Of a DNA stretch of 64,000 bases, positions 31,465-40,528 are shown piece by piece. The DNA lies in the NCBI RefSeq assembly GCF_022678645.1, contig NZ_JALBWV010000005.1, forward strand, positions 161,367 through 225,366, given 5' to 3'. Made by a program: the position numbers and the translations under genes. Under the pieces are notes generated by a model. It worked only from the letters and a program-made list of their open reading frames with translations, did no database searches and was not told the DNA's origin. The DNA comes from Saccharopolyspora soli (GTDB taxonomy: Bacteria; Actinomycetota; Actinomycetes; Mycobacteriales; Pseudonocardiaceae). Every line of letters starts with the position of its first letter. The first letter of the stretch is position 1.

Positions 31465-32143
31465 CGGATTCCTTCCGGATTTCGGCGAGCAGCTGGTAGG
31501 CCGCCGAACGGGACATCCGCAGCGCGCGTGCCACCACTGGCACGGATCTGCGCTGGGAGAACACCCCGGCGCCATCCAGCCGCGCCAGCAGCACCAGCCG
31601 CTGCTGGCGGGTCAGCTGCTCGACCGGGGTGGCGTGGTCGCGGACGAACTCGCCGACCACCTCGTTGAGCCTCTCGGTCCAGTCGTGTTCGAACAGGGTC
31701 CGGGGCTGACCCGTCGACGGTGCGGCGAACCCGGAGAGCAGCCGAGCTGCCTCGTCGAAGGCGGTGCGGTCGACGTTCACGCACAGCACGACCTCGGCGC
31801 GCCCGTCTTCGTCCCGGACGACGGCGCTGACGCTCGACAGCCGCCGCCCATCGGGTAGCGACTTCGGATACGGCCCGTACACGTCCTTCTCGGCCGGCCG
31901 CAGGCCATCGAGCTCGCCCAGCAGCGAGGGATCACCTGGTGCCCGGCCCGAAAACCCGTTCCAGATCCCGATCACCCGGTCGTCCCGCGGATCGTGCAGC
32001 ACGACCTCGGCGTGCGGCGACAGCAGCCGCACGATCGCCTCGCAAACCGGCGCCCACCGAGCAGCCAGATCACCCATGTCGTGGACAGTACATCCAGAAT
32101 CGACAAGCAGTCCAACCGACTCCGGTCCAGGCGAACGGATCAT
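31448..32143 (-). CDS. YheO-like PAS domain and HTH regulator
   Basis: A 231-residue protein. The N-terminal YheO-type PAS domain contains HAEVVLHDPRDDRVIGIWNG and VSAVVRDEDGRAEVVLCVNVD. The C-terminal helix-turn-helix is VPVVARALRMSRSAAYQLLA. ATG 32143 is used; an internal ATG 21 codons later is possible. It is coupled to the aminotransferase gene it precedes, a linkage seen for regulators of amino acid catabolism. GATCA and TGATC (32138-32155) flank the start and could be an autoregulatory site. Confidence 0.8.
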   Translation of the reverse strand: MIRSPGPESVGLLVDSGCTVHDMGDLAARWAPVCEAIVRLLSPHAEVVLHDPRDDRVIGIWNGFSGRAPGDPSLLGELDGLRPAEKDVYGPYPKSLPDGRRLSSVSAVVRDEDGRAEVVLCVNVDRTAFDEAARLLSGFAAPSTGQPRTLFEHDWTERLNEVVGEFVRDHATPVEQLTRQQRLVLLARLDGAGVFSQRRSVPVVARALRMSRSAAYQLLAEIRKESDADAS

Positions 32144-32155
32144 GTTGTGTTGATC

Positions 32156-32523
32156 ACTGTTTTTGACGTGTTTGTCCGGAACCTCGCCGGTCCCCCGCTC
32201 CGTTGCTATGGACGTGCACGATGATCCGGGAAGTAGTCACCGCGCCTCGCGGCTCTCGCGGGGCGCGGGTCCCGCAGGGACACATGTCAGGCCGCCGGAG
32301 GCAGTGAGTCCTTTGTGGATCGTCGAGATGAGTTGAATTCGCCCGCCGATCCGCACATTCCGCGCCGTCTGCGTCTGGGAATCGTCAATCCGGCCGACTC
32401 GCGGTCCCGCCCGTGCCAAGCTGGCCGGGCCGCGGTGCCACCCCACTTCGACGGAGGAGCCGCACCAACCGCTACATCCACCGCGATCAACTGACAACAT
32501 CGAATTGGGAAAGGGCCAAGCAG
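32156..32523. other. divergent intergenic region, no gene seen
   Basis: The gap between the PAS-HTH regulator and the SpoOM gene. Open frames here lack ribosome-binding sites and family resemblance. GGGAAAGGG shortly before 32524 serves the SpoOM start. I see no firm promoter. Confidence 0.5.
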
Positions 32524-33486
32524 ATGGTCTTCAAGAAGCTTCTGGGCGCACTCGGGGTCGGCGGCCCGTCGGTGGACACCGTGCTGCAGCACTCGCACGT
32601 CCGCCCCGGCGAACACCTCGCCGGAGAAGTCCGCATCACCGGTGGCAACCAGGACGTCACCATCGAACACATCGCACTCGGTCTGGTGACGCGGATCGAA
32701 ACCGAGCACGGCGACCACGAAGGGCACGCCGGGGTGGAGTTCCACCGCGTCGTGGTGGGCGGACGTTTCCAGCTCGCCGAAGGCGAGAACACCACGATCC
32801 CGTTCGAACTCCCGGTGCCGTGGGAAACCCCGATCACCAGCGTCTACGGACAACACCTGCACGGCATGGTCCTCGGCGTGCGCACCGAACTGGCCATCGC
32901 CAAGGTCGCCGACAAGGGCGACCTGGACCCGATCTCGGTGGAGCCGCTGCCCGCGCAGGAAAAGGTGCTGGAAGCGTTCTCCCAGCTCGGCTTCCACTTC
33001 CGCAGCGCCGACCTGGAACACGGCCACCTGCACGGCGTCCACCAGGAACTGCCGTTCTACCAGGAGATCGAGTTCTACCCGCCGCCGCAGTTCGCCGGGC
33101 GCATCAACGAGGTCGAGCTGACCCTCATCGCCAGCCCGCACGGCCTGGACGTGGTGCTGGAGGCCGACAAGCGCGGCGGCTTCTTCACCCCCAGCCACGA
33201 CGCCTTCGGCCGCTTCCACGTCACCCACGAAGAAGCACTCACCACCGACTGGGCCGGGCAGATCCACGGCTGGCTGGAACAAGCCGCCGAACGACGCGGC
33301 GCGATGGGCGGCCACGGCCACCACGGCTACGGCCACCACGACGACCACCATCACCACGGCTCCGGGATGGGCGGCATGATCGCCGGTGCCGCCCTGGGGG
33401 CCGGTGCCGGGATCGTCGGCGGCATGATCGCGGGCGAGGTGATCGACGAAGTCGGCGACTTCTTCGAAGGCGACGAAGAATTCTGA
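32524..33486 (+). CDS. SpoOM-family sporulation-control protein
   Basis: A 320-residue arrestin-like protein of the SpoOM family: MVFKKLLGALGVGGPSVDTV at the start, then the beta-sandwich with LAGEVRITGGNQDVTIEHI and IPFELPVPWETPITSVYGQ. The C terminus has a histidine-rich stretch (GHHGYGHHDDHHHHGSG, about residues 263-279) followed by glycine/alanine-rich hydrophobic segments. Family members influence sporulation in Bacillus. In actinomycetes the role is undefined, perhaps membrane-associated and metal-binding. It is monocistronic with a strong terminator. Confidence 0.85.
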   Translation: MVFKKLLGALGVGGPSVDTVLQHSHVRPGEHLAGEVRITGGNQDVTIEHIALGLVTRIETEHGDHEGHAGVEFHRVVVGGRFQLAEGENTTIPFELPVPWETPITSVYGQHLHGMVLGVRTELAIAKVADKGDLDPISVEPLPAQEKVLEAFSQLGFHFRSADLEHGHLHGVHQELPFYQEIEFYPPPQFAGRINEVELTLIASPHGLDVVLEADKRGGFFTPSHDAFGRFHVTHEEALTTDWAGQIHGWLEQAAERRGAMGGHGHHGYGHHDDHHHHGSGMGGMIAGAALGAGAGIVGGMIAGEVIDEVGDFFEGDEEF

Positions 33487-33496
33487 CCCCACCACG

Positions 33497-33532
33497 ACAG
33501 CGGGCGTCGGGCGTGTTCCCGACGCCCGCTGT
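33497..33532. terminator. bidirectional terminator hairpin
   Basis: ACAGCGGGCGTCGGG and CCCGACGCCCGCTGT form a perfect 15-bp stem with a 6-nt loop, 11 bp after the SpoOM stop and between convergent genes. Confidence 0.85.
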
Positions 33533-33589
33533 GCGTGCTGCGACACCGGTAGCGCAAAGCCCATGGCCGCGCATGGGCGGCGGGTCGAG

Positions 33590-34381
33590 TCAGTTGGCGA
33601 AGAAGTCGGTGATGCGGCCGGTCCAGGTCCGGATGTCGTCCACCGACCTCGACACGTGCAGCGTCGAGCCGGGAATCAGTTCGTGCAGCCGTTCCGCCGT
33701 TGATACCGGGTGCAGCGGATCGGTGTCCCAAGCCAGGATCAGGGTCGGGTGGCGCAACGTCGCGATCGCCTCGGGCTCCGGCAGATCCGACCTGCCGACA
33801 CCTCTGAGGATCGGTGCGAGCAGGTGGTCAGCGACATCGGGGGTCAGGTCGAACTTCGGGTACTCGGCGAAGATCGGCAGCGGCTCCGCGTGCGCCCACT
33901 GCTGACGCCATGCCGCAGCGCCGCGTCCGTCGATGTCGTCGGCGGCGTCCAGGTACCACTGCTTCGCCTGTCCGGCGCCGCTTTCCCAAGCGACGGGTGG
34001 GATCAGCAGCGCCAGGCGGCGGAAGCGGTACGGCTCGGCGAGCGCGGCGCGCAGGGCCGTGTCGCACCCCAGGGAGGAACCCGCGAAGTCCAGGGGCTCG
34101 TCGACGTCCAACGCGTCGATCAGTCCGAGGAGGTCGCGGGCGAAATTCTCGAACCGGTAGTCCTCGGTGATCGGACGCCCCGTCGACCGGCCGTGGCCGC
34201 GCTGGTCGTAGGTCAGCAGGCGGTGGTCAGCGGCCAACGACTCGAAATCGAACAGATCCAGCCGCCGCACGGCATCCCGGCTGAGCATGACGCCGTGCGC
34301 ATAGCCGACCGGCGACCCGGAACCGGTGAACTGGTAGGCGATCCGCGCGCCCTCGCGTGTGAAGTACCTGTCCGAACACAT
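33590..34381 (-). CDS. alpha/beta hydrolase
   Basis: A 263-residue cytoplasmic hydrolase. Landmarks are LLTYDQRGHGRSTG, the nucleophile elbow DFAGSSLGCDTAL and ILAWDTDPLHPV for the acid. The usual C-terminal catalytic His is not obvious in the final segment (TLHVSRSVDDIRTW), except possibly LHVS. It is divergent from an ArsR-like regulator at 34615, which may control it. The substrate is unknown. Confidence 0.78.
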   Translation of the reverse strand: MCSDRYFTREGARIAYQFTGSGSPVGYAHGVMLSRDAVRRLDLFDFESLAADHRLLTYDQRGHGRSTGRPITEDYRFENFARDLLGLIDALDVDEPLDFAGSSLGCDTALRAALAEPYRFRRLALLIPPVAWESGAGQAKQWYLDAADDIDGRGAAAWRQQWAHAEPLPIFAEYPKFDLTPDVADHLLAPILRGVGRSDLPEPEAIATLRHPTLILAWDTDPLHPVSTAERLHELIPGSTLHVSRSVDDIRTWTGRITDFFAN

Positions 34382-34437
34382 CAGCCCGCTCCTCGACGTC
34401 CACCCATCCGACCGGTTCTGCCGAACCCCAAATTTTG

Positions 34438-34459
34438 TACCCCATACAGCTAGGGGGTA
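34438..34459. promoter_or_regulatory. inverted repeat between hydrolase and regulator
   Basis: TACCCC and GGGGTA are separated by 10 bp in the divergent gap, a candidate operator for the winged-helix regulator at 34615. Confidence 0.4.
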
Positions 34460-34474
34460 TCAAGCGATTCGGGC

Positions 34475-34516
34475 GAAGGGAACCTTTTACCAAGTAGCTG
34501 AGTAATTGGTGCCCTT
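34475..34516. terminator. hairpin, GAAGGGCACC family, copy 2 (degenerate)
   Basis: GAAGGGAACC and GGTGCCCTTC pair over ten positions with one mismatch. The sequence between them is a diverged version of the other copies, and on the minus strand the order GAAGGGCACC...CTCAG...GG matches the family. It lies in the divergent hydrolase/regulator gap. Confidence 0.5.
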
Positions 34517-34614
34517 CACTCCGCACCCGAACGGGAACGCCAGTGCCGTCCGCGGGGATTCAGTTCGCGCCCAGCTCCCCCTTGGTTCGTTTCCAGTTTT
34601 GGGAGCGGTACCAG

Positions 34615-35169
34615 ATGTGGGAATGTGGTGCTGTGGACACGCTTGATCTGCTCCTGCACCCCGTCCGGCTGCGCATCGTGCACGCCATGTCCGGCGCGCG
34701 CACGCACACCACGTCCGACCTGTGCGCCCGCCTGCCCGACGTCCCCAAGACCAGCATCTACCGGCACGTCGGTCTGCTGGCCGAGGCGGGCGTGCTGGAG
34801 GTCGCCGACGAACAGCGCGTGCACGGTGCCGTCGAACGCCACTACCGGCTGCGCCGCGAGCGGGCGAGGATCGACGCCGAGGACGCCGCGTCGATGTCCC
34901 TGGCCGACCACCGCCACGGGTTCGCCGTGGGCATGGCCGCCCTGCTCGCCGAGTTCAACGCCTACCTCGACCGGGAGGGCGCCGACCCGACCGCCGACTC
35001 GGTGGGCTACCGGCAGGGCACCCTCTGGCTCAGCCCGGACGAACTCGCCGAGATGATCGACGCGCTGCGCCAAGTCCTCGCGACGAGGTCGAGCAACGAA
35101 CCCGCGCCGGGGCGCAGACCCCACTTGCTGAGCCTGATCCTGTTCCCCACCGAAGAACCCGGCGCTTGA
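34615..35169 (+). CDS. ArsR-like winged-helix regulator
   Basis: A 184-residue protein with an N-terminal winged helix (LLHPVRLRIVHAMSG, then TTSDLCARLPDVPKTSIYRH) and a helical C-terminal half (HRHGFAVGMAALLAEFNAYL) typical of YjdC/HTH_20 proteins. ATG 34615 is chosen; a GTG six codons later is equally plausible. It is divergent from the hydrolase at 33590. Confidence 0.8.
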   Translation: MWECGAVDTLDLLLHPVRLRIVHAMSGARTHTTSDLCARLPDVPKTSIYRHVGLLAEAGVLEVADEQRVHGAVERHYRLRRERARIDAEDAASMSLADHRHGFAVGMAALLAEFNAYLDREGADPTADSVGYRQGTLWLSPDELAEMIDALRQVLATRSSNEPAPGRRPHLLSLILFPTEEPGA

Positions 35170-35186
35170 CGCACCAGGCGGGGCAG

Positions 35187-35726
35187 CTACTCGCCGGTGA
35201 GCCCGTCGATCGACTCCCGGAGGAGGTCCGCATGGCCGTTGTGCCGCGCGTACTCCTCGATCATGTGGCACAGGATCCAGCGCAGGCTGGGTGCCCTGCC
35301 GTCCGACCGGGGACGCCTGCTCGGCTGCTCCAGGCCACCGTTGGCCAACGCCTCCGCGACCAGGGAACGGGAACGGGCCACAGCGTCCTGCCAGAGCTCG
35401 CGGAGTTGCTCCGGGGTGTCCTCGGCGGCCGAGTGCCAGTCCCAGTCAGGGTCGGCGCTCCAGTCCACCGCGTCCCACGGGGACGCCACGTCGAGCCCGT
35501 GCAACCGCCGGGCGAACCAGCCGTGTTCCACGTAGGCCAGGTGCTTGAGGATCCCGCCGAGGGTCATCGGCGAGGGGCCGACGGTCACTGCCAGGCCAGC
35601 CGCGTCGAGCCCATCGCACTTCCACGCCAGGGTCGCGCGCTGGTAGTCCAGGAACCCCAGGAGGGTGGCGGTCTCGTCGCCCGCGATGGGCGGATCCAGT
35701 CGCCCCTGCTCGTCCACGTTGGTCAC
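35187..35726 (-). CDS. DinB-like protein (DUF664)
   Basis: A 179-residue four-helix-bundle protein. Metal-binding histidines of the DinB/DUF664 fold are seen in LKHLAYVEHGWFARRL and RWILCHMIEEYARHNGHADL. The start is GTG 35726. Family members are thought to be thiol-dependent transferases (mycothiol or bacillithiol). It converges on the ArsR-like gene with 17 bp between stops. Confidence 0.8.
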   Translation of the reverse strand: MTNVDEQGRLDPPIAGDETATLLGFLDYQRATLAWKCDGLDAAGLAVTVGPSPMTLGGILKHLAYVEHGWFARRLHGLDVASPWDAVDWSADPDWDWHSAAEDTPEQLRELWQDAVARSRSLVAEALANGGLEQPSRRPRSDGRAPSLRWILCHMIEEYARHNGHADLLRESIDGLTGE

Positions 35727-35969
35727 GGCTGGTGAGCTTACCCGCGCGGTCCGCGGCGGCCAGTGGTTTTTCAAGACGCGGCCGGGCTTTCGGGCACATG
35801 CGTCCGAGACCGCGCGGACGGGTAGCCAATAGCAGTGAGCAGTGAAAACGTGCACATCGCGCCCATCTGGGCGGCGGTGGCCGATTGCGGCGCGGGAATG
35901 AGCCTGCGCCGCTGCGGCGTTGCGCGAAGCGAACCACTGCTGAAGTCCTGATCTCTCGGAAGGCGGCTC

Positions 35970-36767
35970 ATGGACAACCGGACAACGGCCTTGATCACCG
36001 GGGCATCGTCGGGCATCGGCCAGGCCTACGCGCAACGCCTCGCGGCGCGCGGCCACGACCTGGTCCTGGTGGCCAGGCGCGCGGACCGGTTGGCGGAACT
36101 CGCCGCAGACCTGCGCTCCGTGCACGTCAAGGCGCTGCCGGTGGACCTGGCCGTGGGCGATGGCATCGCGGCCGTGGAAGCGGAGATCGCCGGGAATCCG
36201 GATCTCGCGGTGGTGGTCAACGCGGCCGGGATCGGCGCTCTGGGGCCCCTGGTGGATGCCGACGTGGCCGACGTCGAGCAATTGGTCACGCTGAACGTGC
36301 TCGCGCTGACTCGGCTGTCGCGCGCGGCCTTGTCGGCGTTCCGCGCACGCGGTGGTGGGCAGCTCGTCAACATCGGCTCGCTGGGCGCCTTCCGCGCGCC
36401 GCCCGGTGGGGCGGCCTACGGCGCGTCCAAGGCGTACGTGCTGCACCTCTCCCGCGCGCTGCAACGCGAGACCGCCGACACCGGCACACAGGTCCAGGTC
36501 GTCCTGCCGGGACCGGTCCGCACCGAGTTCTTCGACGCGGCCGGGAGCGATGCCACGCTATTCCCCGACGAATCCTTCATCACCGCCGAGGAACTGGTGG
36601 ACGCGGCGCTCTCCGGACTCGACCGGGGCGAACTCGTGTGCATCCCGACCCTGCAGGACGTCGCCGCGTGGGAGCGGGTCGCAGCCCTGCAGGACGAACT
36701 GCGCGATCTGGCCGGACTGCGCGGGATCATCGCCCCTCGATACACCCCGGCAAACCGAACAAAATGA
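35970..36767 (+). CDS. short-chain dehydrogenase/reductase
   Basis: A 265-residue classical SDR: TALITGASSGIGQAYAQRLA for NAD(P) binding, VNAAGIG in place of NNAG, NIGSLGAFRAPPGGAAYGAS with the catalytic Ser and YxxxK (YGASK). The RAD/ARR after strand 2 (LVLVARRADRL) suggests NADP. ATG 35970 has GGAAGG upstream. It is monocistronic with a terminator. The substrate is unknown. Confidence 0.85.
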   Translation: MDNRTTALITGASSGIGQAYAQRLAARGHDLVLVARRADRLAELAADLRSVHVKALPVDLAVGDGIAAVEAEIAGNPDLAVVVNAAGIGALGPLVDADVADVEQLVTLNVLALTRLSRAALSAFRARGGGQLVNIGSLGAFRAPPGGAAYGASKAYVLHLSRALQRETADTGTQVQVVLPGPVRTEFFDAAGSDATLFPDESFITAEELVDAALSGLDRGELVCIPTLQDVAAWERVAALQDELRDLAGLRGIIAPRYTPANRTK

Positions 36768-36771
36768 AAAT

Positions 36772-36791
36772 AACGGTCTGCCAGGACCGTT
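36772..36791 (+). terminator. terminator of the SDR gene
   Basis: AACGGTC and GACCGTT form a perfect 7-bp stem with a 6-nt loop, starting 5 bp after the stop codon. Confidence 0.7.
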
Positions 36792-36850
36792 CGTACCTGC
36801 ACCGCAGCTCGTGACCTCTCCGCCCGCCGGGCCGAAACACGCCATCGACC

Positions 36851-36866
36851 AATTTGGATCCAAATT
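36851..36866. promoter_or_regulatory. perfect 16-bp palindrome
   Basis: AATTTGGATCCAAATT is self-complementary over 16 bp and AT-rich in a GC-rich setting, about 300 bp before the transporter/acylase operon. It could be an operator, for example for the GntR regulator at the operon's end. Confidence 0.45.
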
Positions 36867-36950
36867 CGACCCCGGGACCGAGGAGCGCGGGCTCGGCCCT
36901 CCGAGGACTTGGATGGGTGGACGGCTTGCGGGGAGTCCCGGCTGACTCCG

Positions 36951-36974
36951 TGCCGATTTCGCGCGAAATCGGCA
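36951..36974. promoter_or_regulatory. perfect 24-bp palindrome
   Basis: TGCCGATTTCGC is followed immediately by its own reverse complement, and then by AAAAA. As DNA it is an ideal dimer site; as RNA it could form a hairpin with a short loop. It lies between the SDR terminator and the operon starting at 37163. The rest of 36792-37162 shows no gene; TTGCCG and TGATAG about 18 bp apart near 37090-37120 may be the operon promoter. Confidence 0.5.
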
Positions 36975-37162
36975 AAAACCCCACGCCGATGCGGCTTCCC
37001 CGAAGTGATCGACATCGTCTTTCGCCTGGTCATGAAGGCGGCGCCGATCCCGGTCGTGTTGCCAGTGCATTAACTCCACGGCGCCGATCTTTGCCGCAGG
37101 AATTGGATTTGATCTGATAGCTTCACCCCAGCGAACGAGGCGATCTGACGGAATCGAGCCCA

Positions 37163-38683
37163 ATGAACCGAAGTATCCGCGCAGTCCTGATTCTCCTGAT
37201 CGCCACGCTCTGCCTCGGCACGGCCGCCTGCGGCATCGAACCGGCAACCGCCAGCCGCGGCCCCGGCACGGTCGTCATCGACACCGCGAACTATCCATCC
37301 ACATTGGATCCAGGAAAGCAGTACGACACCGACACCTACTCGGTGTACCGCAACATCTTCGACCAACTGCTCCGCCGGGACTCCCGCACGAACGCCGTCG
37401 TGCCGTGGCTCGCGACGGCGTGGCGGCAGACCGACCCGGTCACGTGGCGGTTCACCATGCGGCAAGGCGTCACCTTCAGCGACGGCAGCCCGCTGACGGC
37501 GAACGACGCCGCCTTCTCCATCAACCGGATCCTGGACAAGAAGTTCGGCAGCCAGCAGTACGCGAACTTCTCCGTTATCAGCCAGGCCAGCGCCGACGGC
37601 GCGGACCTGGTGGTGCGCACGTCGGTCCCCTCCCCCACGCTGCTGAGCTACCTGACGACGCTGTCCGTGGTCCCCCAGGCGTACGTGCAGCGGGTGGGCG
37701 ACAAGAAGTTCGCCGTCGCCCCGATCGGATCCGGCCCGTTCGTCCTGCAGTCCGCCACCGCCGGTTCGGAAGTGGTGCTGCAGGCCAATCCGCGCTGGTG
37801 GGGCCCGCCGACGCAGATCCGCACCGCCGTCTTCCGCGCGGTGCCCAACATGGCCAGTCGGGTGGCCGACCTGCAGTCCCGCAAGGCGGATCTGGCCACC
37901 ACGCTCACCCCGGACGCGGCCGACCAGATCCGCCGCGACCCGAAGCTCGCCATCCTGTCCACGCCCACCGAGCGCGTCGCCTACGTCGCCTTCAACGCCA
38001 TCGGCGGCGGGCCGACCAACGATCCGCGCGTGCGCAAGGCCATCGCCGAAGCGATCGACTACGACGCGCTGATCCACAACCTGCAACGCGGCTACGCCCA
38101 GCCGATCAACTCGATGGCGACGCCGCTGGCCTTCGGTTACGACACGTCGCTGCCGAACAACAAACACGATCCGGAAGACGCGAAGCGCCTGCTGCGGGAG
38201 GCCGGGGCGGTCGGCGCGAAGCTGGTCATGGCCACGTCGCCGTCGTTCGATCCGCAGGTCGTGCAGGCCATCCAGGCCGACTTGGCCGCGGTCGGGCTCC
38301 AGGTCGAGATCCAGAACAGCGACCAGGCGACCTACCTCAAGAAGGTGCAGGACCCCGCGCACAACTGGGGTTCGGTCCGGTTCGGCAGGTGGTCCTGCTC
38401 GTGCCTGGACTCCGACGGCGTCATCTACCCGCTGTTCCACACCGGCGAGATCTGGAGTTCCTACAGCAATCCGGAATTCGACGGGCTCGTCGAGCAGGCC
38501 CGCGAGGTCACCGATCCGCAGCACCGCATGGCGTTGTACCGCGCCGCGTTCGAACTGCTCAACCGGGACCTGCCCGGCATCGGCCTGTTCCAGTCCTACG
38601 CGATCTACGGCGCGAACTCGCGTCTGCAGTGGACACCGGACGCCTCGGAAAGCCTGTTCCTCGACCAGATGAAGGTGAGCTGA
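37163..38683 (+). CDS. oligopeptide-type ABC transporter substrate-binding lipoprotein
   Basis: A 506-residue SBP_bac_5 family protein. The signal peptide ends in a lipobox (LGTAAC, Cys about 24). Family core sequences are NIFDQLLRRD, WRFTMRQGVTFSDGSPLTAN and NDPRVRKAIAEAIDYDAL. It is the first gene of a ten-gene, tightly spaced plus-strand operon. It captures the ligand outside the membrane for the two permeases and two ATPases that follow. Neighbouring acylase and deacetylase genes suggest an amide-linked or acylated ligand rather than a plain peptide. Confidence 0.9.
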   Translation: MNRSIRAVLILLIATLCLGTAACGIEPATASRGPGTVVIDTANYPSTLDPGKQYDTDTYSVYRNIFDQLLRRDSRTNAVVPWLATAWRQTDPVTWRFTMRQGVTFSDGSPLTANDAAFSINRILDKKFGSQQYANFSVISQASADGADLVVRTSVPSPTLLSYLTTLSVVPQAYVQRVGDKKFAVAPIGSGPFVLQSATAGSEVVLQANPRWWGPPTQIRTAVFRAVPNMASRVADLQSRKADLATTLTPDAADQIRRDPKLAILSTPTERVAYVAFNAIGGGPTNDPRVRKAIAEAIDYDALIHNLQRGYAQPINSMATPLAFGYDTSLPNNKHDPEDAKRLLREAGAVGAKLVMATSPSFDPQVVQAIQADLAAVGLQVEIQNSDQATYLKKVQDPAHNWGSVRFGRWSCSCLDSDGVIYPLFHTGEIWSSYSNPEFDGLVEQAREVTDPQHRMALYRAAFELLNRDLPGIGLFQSYAIYGANSRLQWTPDASESLFLDQMKVS

Positions 38684-38684
38684 C

Positions 38685-39671
38685 ATGACGGCGATCGCGA
38701 TGCCCACCCGTCGGCGCACCAGCAGCATCCCGGCCACGCCGCGCTACGTCGCGGGCCGGATCGGGCAGGCCGTGCTCGCGCTCTTCGGCGTGACCACCAT
38801 CGTCTTCTTCGCGCTGCGCCTGTCCGGCGACCCCGCCCGGCTGCTGGTGCCCGAAGGCGCCACGGCCGAGGACATCGAGCGCGTCCGCGACCAGTTGGGG
38901 CTGAACGCTTCCCTTTGGCAGCAATACCTTTCGTTCCTCGGCAACGCGGTGCGCGGCGACCTCGGCTACTCCTTCGTGCAGAACCGGCCCGCGACGACGC
39001 TCATCGCCGAACGGCTGCCCTACACCGCCAACCTCGCGGTCGCCGCCCTGCTGTTGTCCCTCCTCTTCGGGGTTTCGATCGGCGTGATCACCGCGCTCAA
39101 CCGCGGTCGCTGGCAGGAACGGGTGCTCATGCCCATCGTGCTGATCGGGCAGGCGATGCCAGCGTTCTGGACCGGCTTGCTGCTGGTGCTGGTGTTCTCG
39201 GTGGGACTGCGCTGGCTGCCTTCGACCGGTTATGACGGCCCGCTCTCGCTGCTGCTGCCCAGCGTCACCCTCGCGTCGCTGTCGGCCGCCGCGATCGCCC
39301 GCGTGACCCGTGGCGCGGTGCTGGAACAGCTCTCGCAGGACTACGTCCGCACCGCGCGGGCCAAAGGCGCCGGGACGACCCGCCTGGTCGTGCGACATCT
39401 GGCCCGCAACAGCGCGATTCCGGTGCTCACCGTCGCCGCGCTGGAGCTGGCGAATCTGCTCGGCGGCGCGGTGGTCACCGAGGTGATCTTCGCCTGGCCC
39501 GGCATCGGGCAGCTGACCATCCAGTCCGTGGCCGCTCGGGACTTCCCCGTGGTGCAGGCGATCGTGCTGTTCGCCTCGGCGGTCTACATCGTGATCAACC
39601 TGCTCACCGATCTGCTCTACTGCGTGATCGACCGGCGAGTGGCCAGCGGCCTGACCGGGGGTGCGGCATGA
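38685..39671 (+). CDS. DppB-like ABC permease
   Basis: A 328-residue permease of the dipeptide/oligopeptide/nickel class with six membrane segments. Typical are RIGQAVLALFGVTTIVFFAL at the N terminus and the EAA-like loop YVRTARAKGAGTTRLVVRH. It starts one base after the binding-protein stop and its own stop overlaps the next ATG (ATGA). Confidence 0.9.
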   Translation: MTAIAMPTRRRTSSIPATPRYVAGRIGQAVLALFGVTTIVFFALRLSGDPARLLVPEGATAEDIERVRDQLGLNASLWQQYLSFLGNAVRGDLGYSFVQNRPATTLIAERLPYTANLAVAALLLSLLFGVSIGVITALNRGRWQERVLMPIVLIGQAMPAFWTGLLLVLVFSVGLRWLPSTGYDGPLSLLLPSVTLASLSAAAIARVTRGAVLEQLSQDYVRTARAKGAGTTRLVVRHLARNSAIPVLTVAALELANLLGGAVVTEVIFAWPGIGQLTIQSVAARDFPVVQAIVLFASAVYIVINLLTDLLYCVIDRRVASGLTGGAA

Positions 39672-40528
39672 ACCGGCGAGGCGTGCTCATCCCGCTCGTA
39701 GTGCTCGCGATCTACGTGCTGGCCGCGATTTTCGCGCCACTGCTCGCGCCGCACGACCCGAATGCTGTCACGCTGGCACAACGGCTGCTGCCGCCCGGCG
39801 CGCACCACCTGCTCGGCACGGATGCGCTCGGCCGCGACGTGCTGTCCCGCGTCATCTACGGCGCTCGGGTCTCGCTGCTCGTCGCGGTGGGCGCGGTGCT
39901 CGTCGGCGGGGTCGTCGGAGTCGCGCTCGGCATGATCGCGGCGTGGCGCGGCGCGAAGGTCGGTGCCGTGCTCATGCGGCTCGTGGACATCGTGCTTTCG
40001 GTGCCGTTCTTCCTGCTCGCGATCCTCGTCGTGGCGGTGCTCGGACCGAGTCTGCTCAACGTCGTGGTGTGCCTGGCGCTGGTGCGCTGGCCGCGCTACG
40101 CCCGCGTCGCGCACTCCGCGACCCTGCAGACCCGCAGCCGCGGCTTCGTCCGGGCGGCGACGGCGACCGGCGCGCCGGGCTGGTGGATCGTGCTGCGACA
40201 CGTGCTCCCCGAGGTGCTGCCGGTGGCCATCGTCGTCGGCACGCTCGAGCTCGGGCTGATGGTGATCTACGAAGCGTCGCTGTCGTTCCTCGGGTTGGGG
40301 GTGCAGCCACCCACGGCGTCCTGGGGCTCGATCCTCTCCGATGGCCAGCAGTACATCGCCTCCGCCTGGTGGCTGGCGACGTTCCCCGGCATCGCGCTGT
40401 TCCTGCTGGTGCTGGCGGCGAATCTGCTGGGCGACGCGGCGCGCGACCGGCTCGACCCGGCCAAGCGCGCGGAGCTACCGCGCTCCCGGCTCTTCCAGCG
40501 GGCCACGATGCGGAGGAAGGCGGCATGA
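39668..40528 (+). CDS. DppC-like ABC permease
   Basis: A 286-residue second permease. N-terminal LGTDALGRDVLSRVIYGARV and the EAA-type loop FVRAATATGAPGWWIVLRH mark the DppC family. ATG 39668 overlaps the preceding stop. It pairs with the DppB-like protein to form the channel. Confidence 0.9.
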   Translation: MNRRGVLIPLVVLAIYVLAAIFAPLLAPHDPNAVTLAQRLLPPGAHHLLGTDALGRDVLSRVIYGARVSLLVAVGAVLVGGVVGVALGMIAAWRGAKVGAVLMRLVDIVLSVPFFLLAILVVAVLGPSLLNVVVCLALVRWPRYARVAHSATLQTRSRGFVRAATATGAPGWWIVLRHVLPEVLPVAIVVGTLELGLMVIYEASLSFLGLGVQPPTASWGSILSDGQQYIASAWWLATFPGIALFLLVLAANLLGDAARDRLDPAKRAELPRSRLFQRATMRRKAA

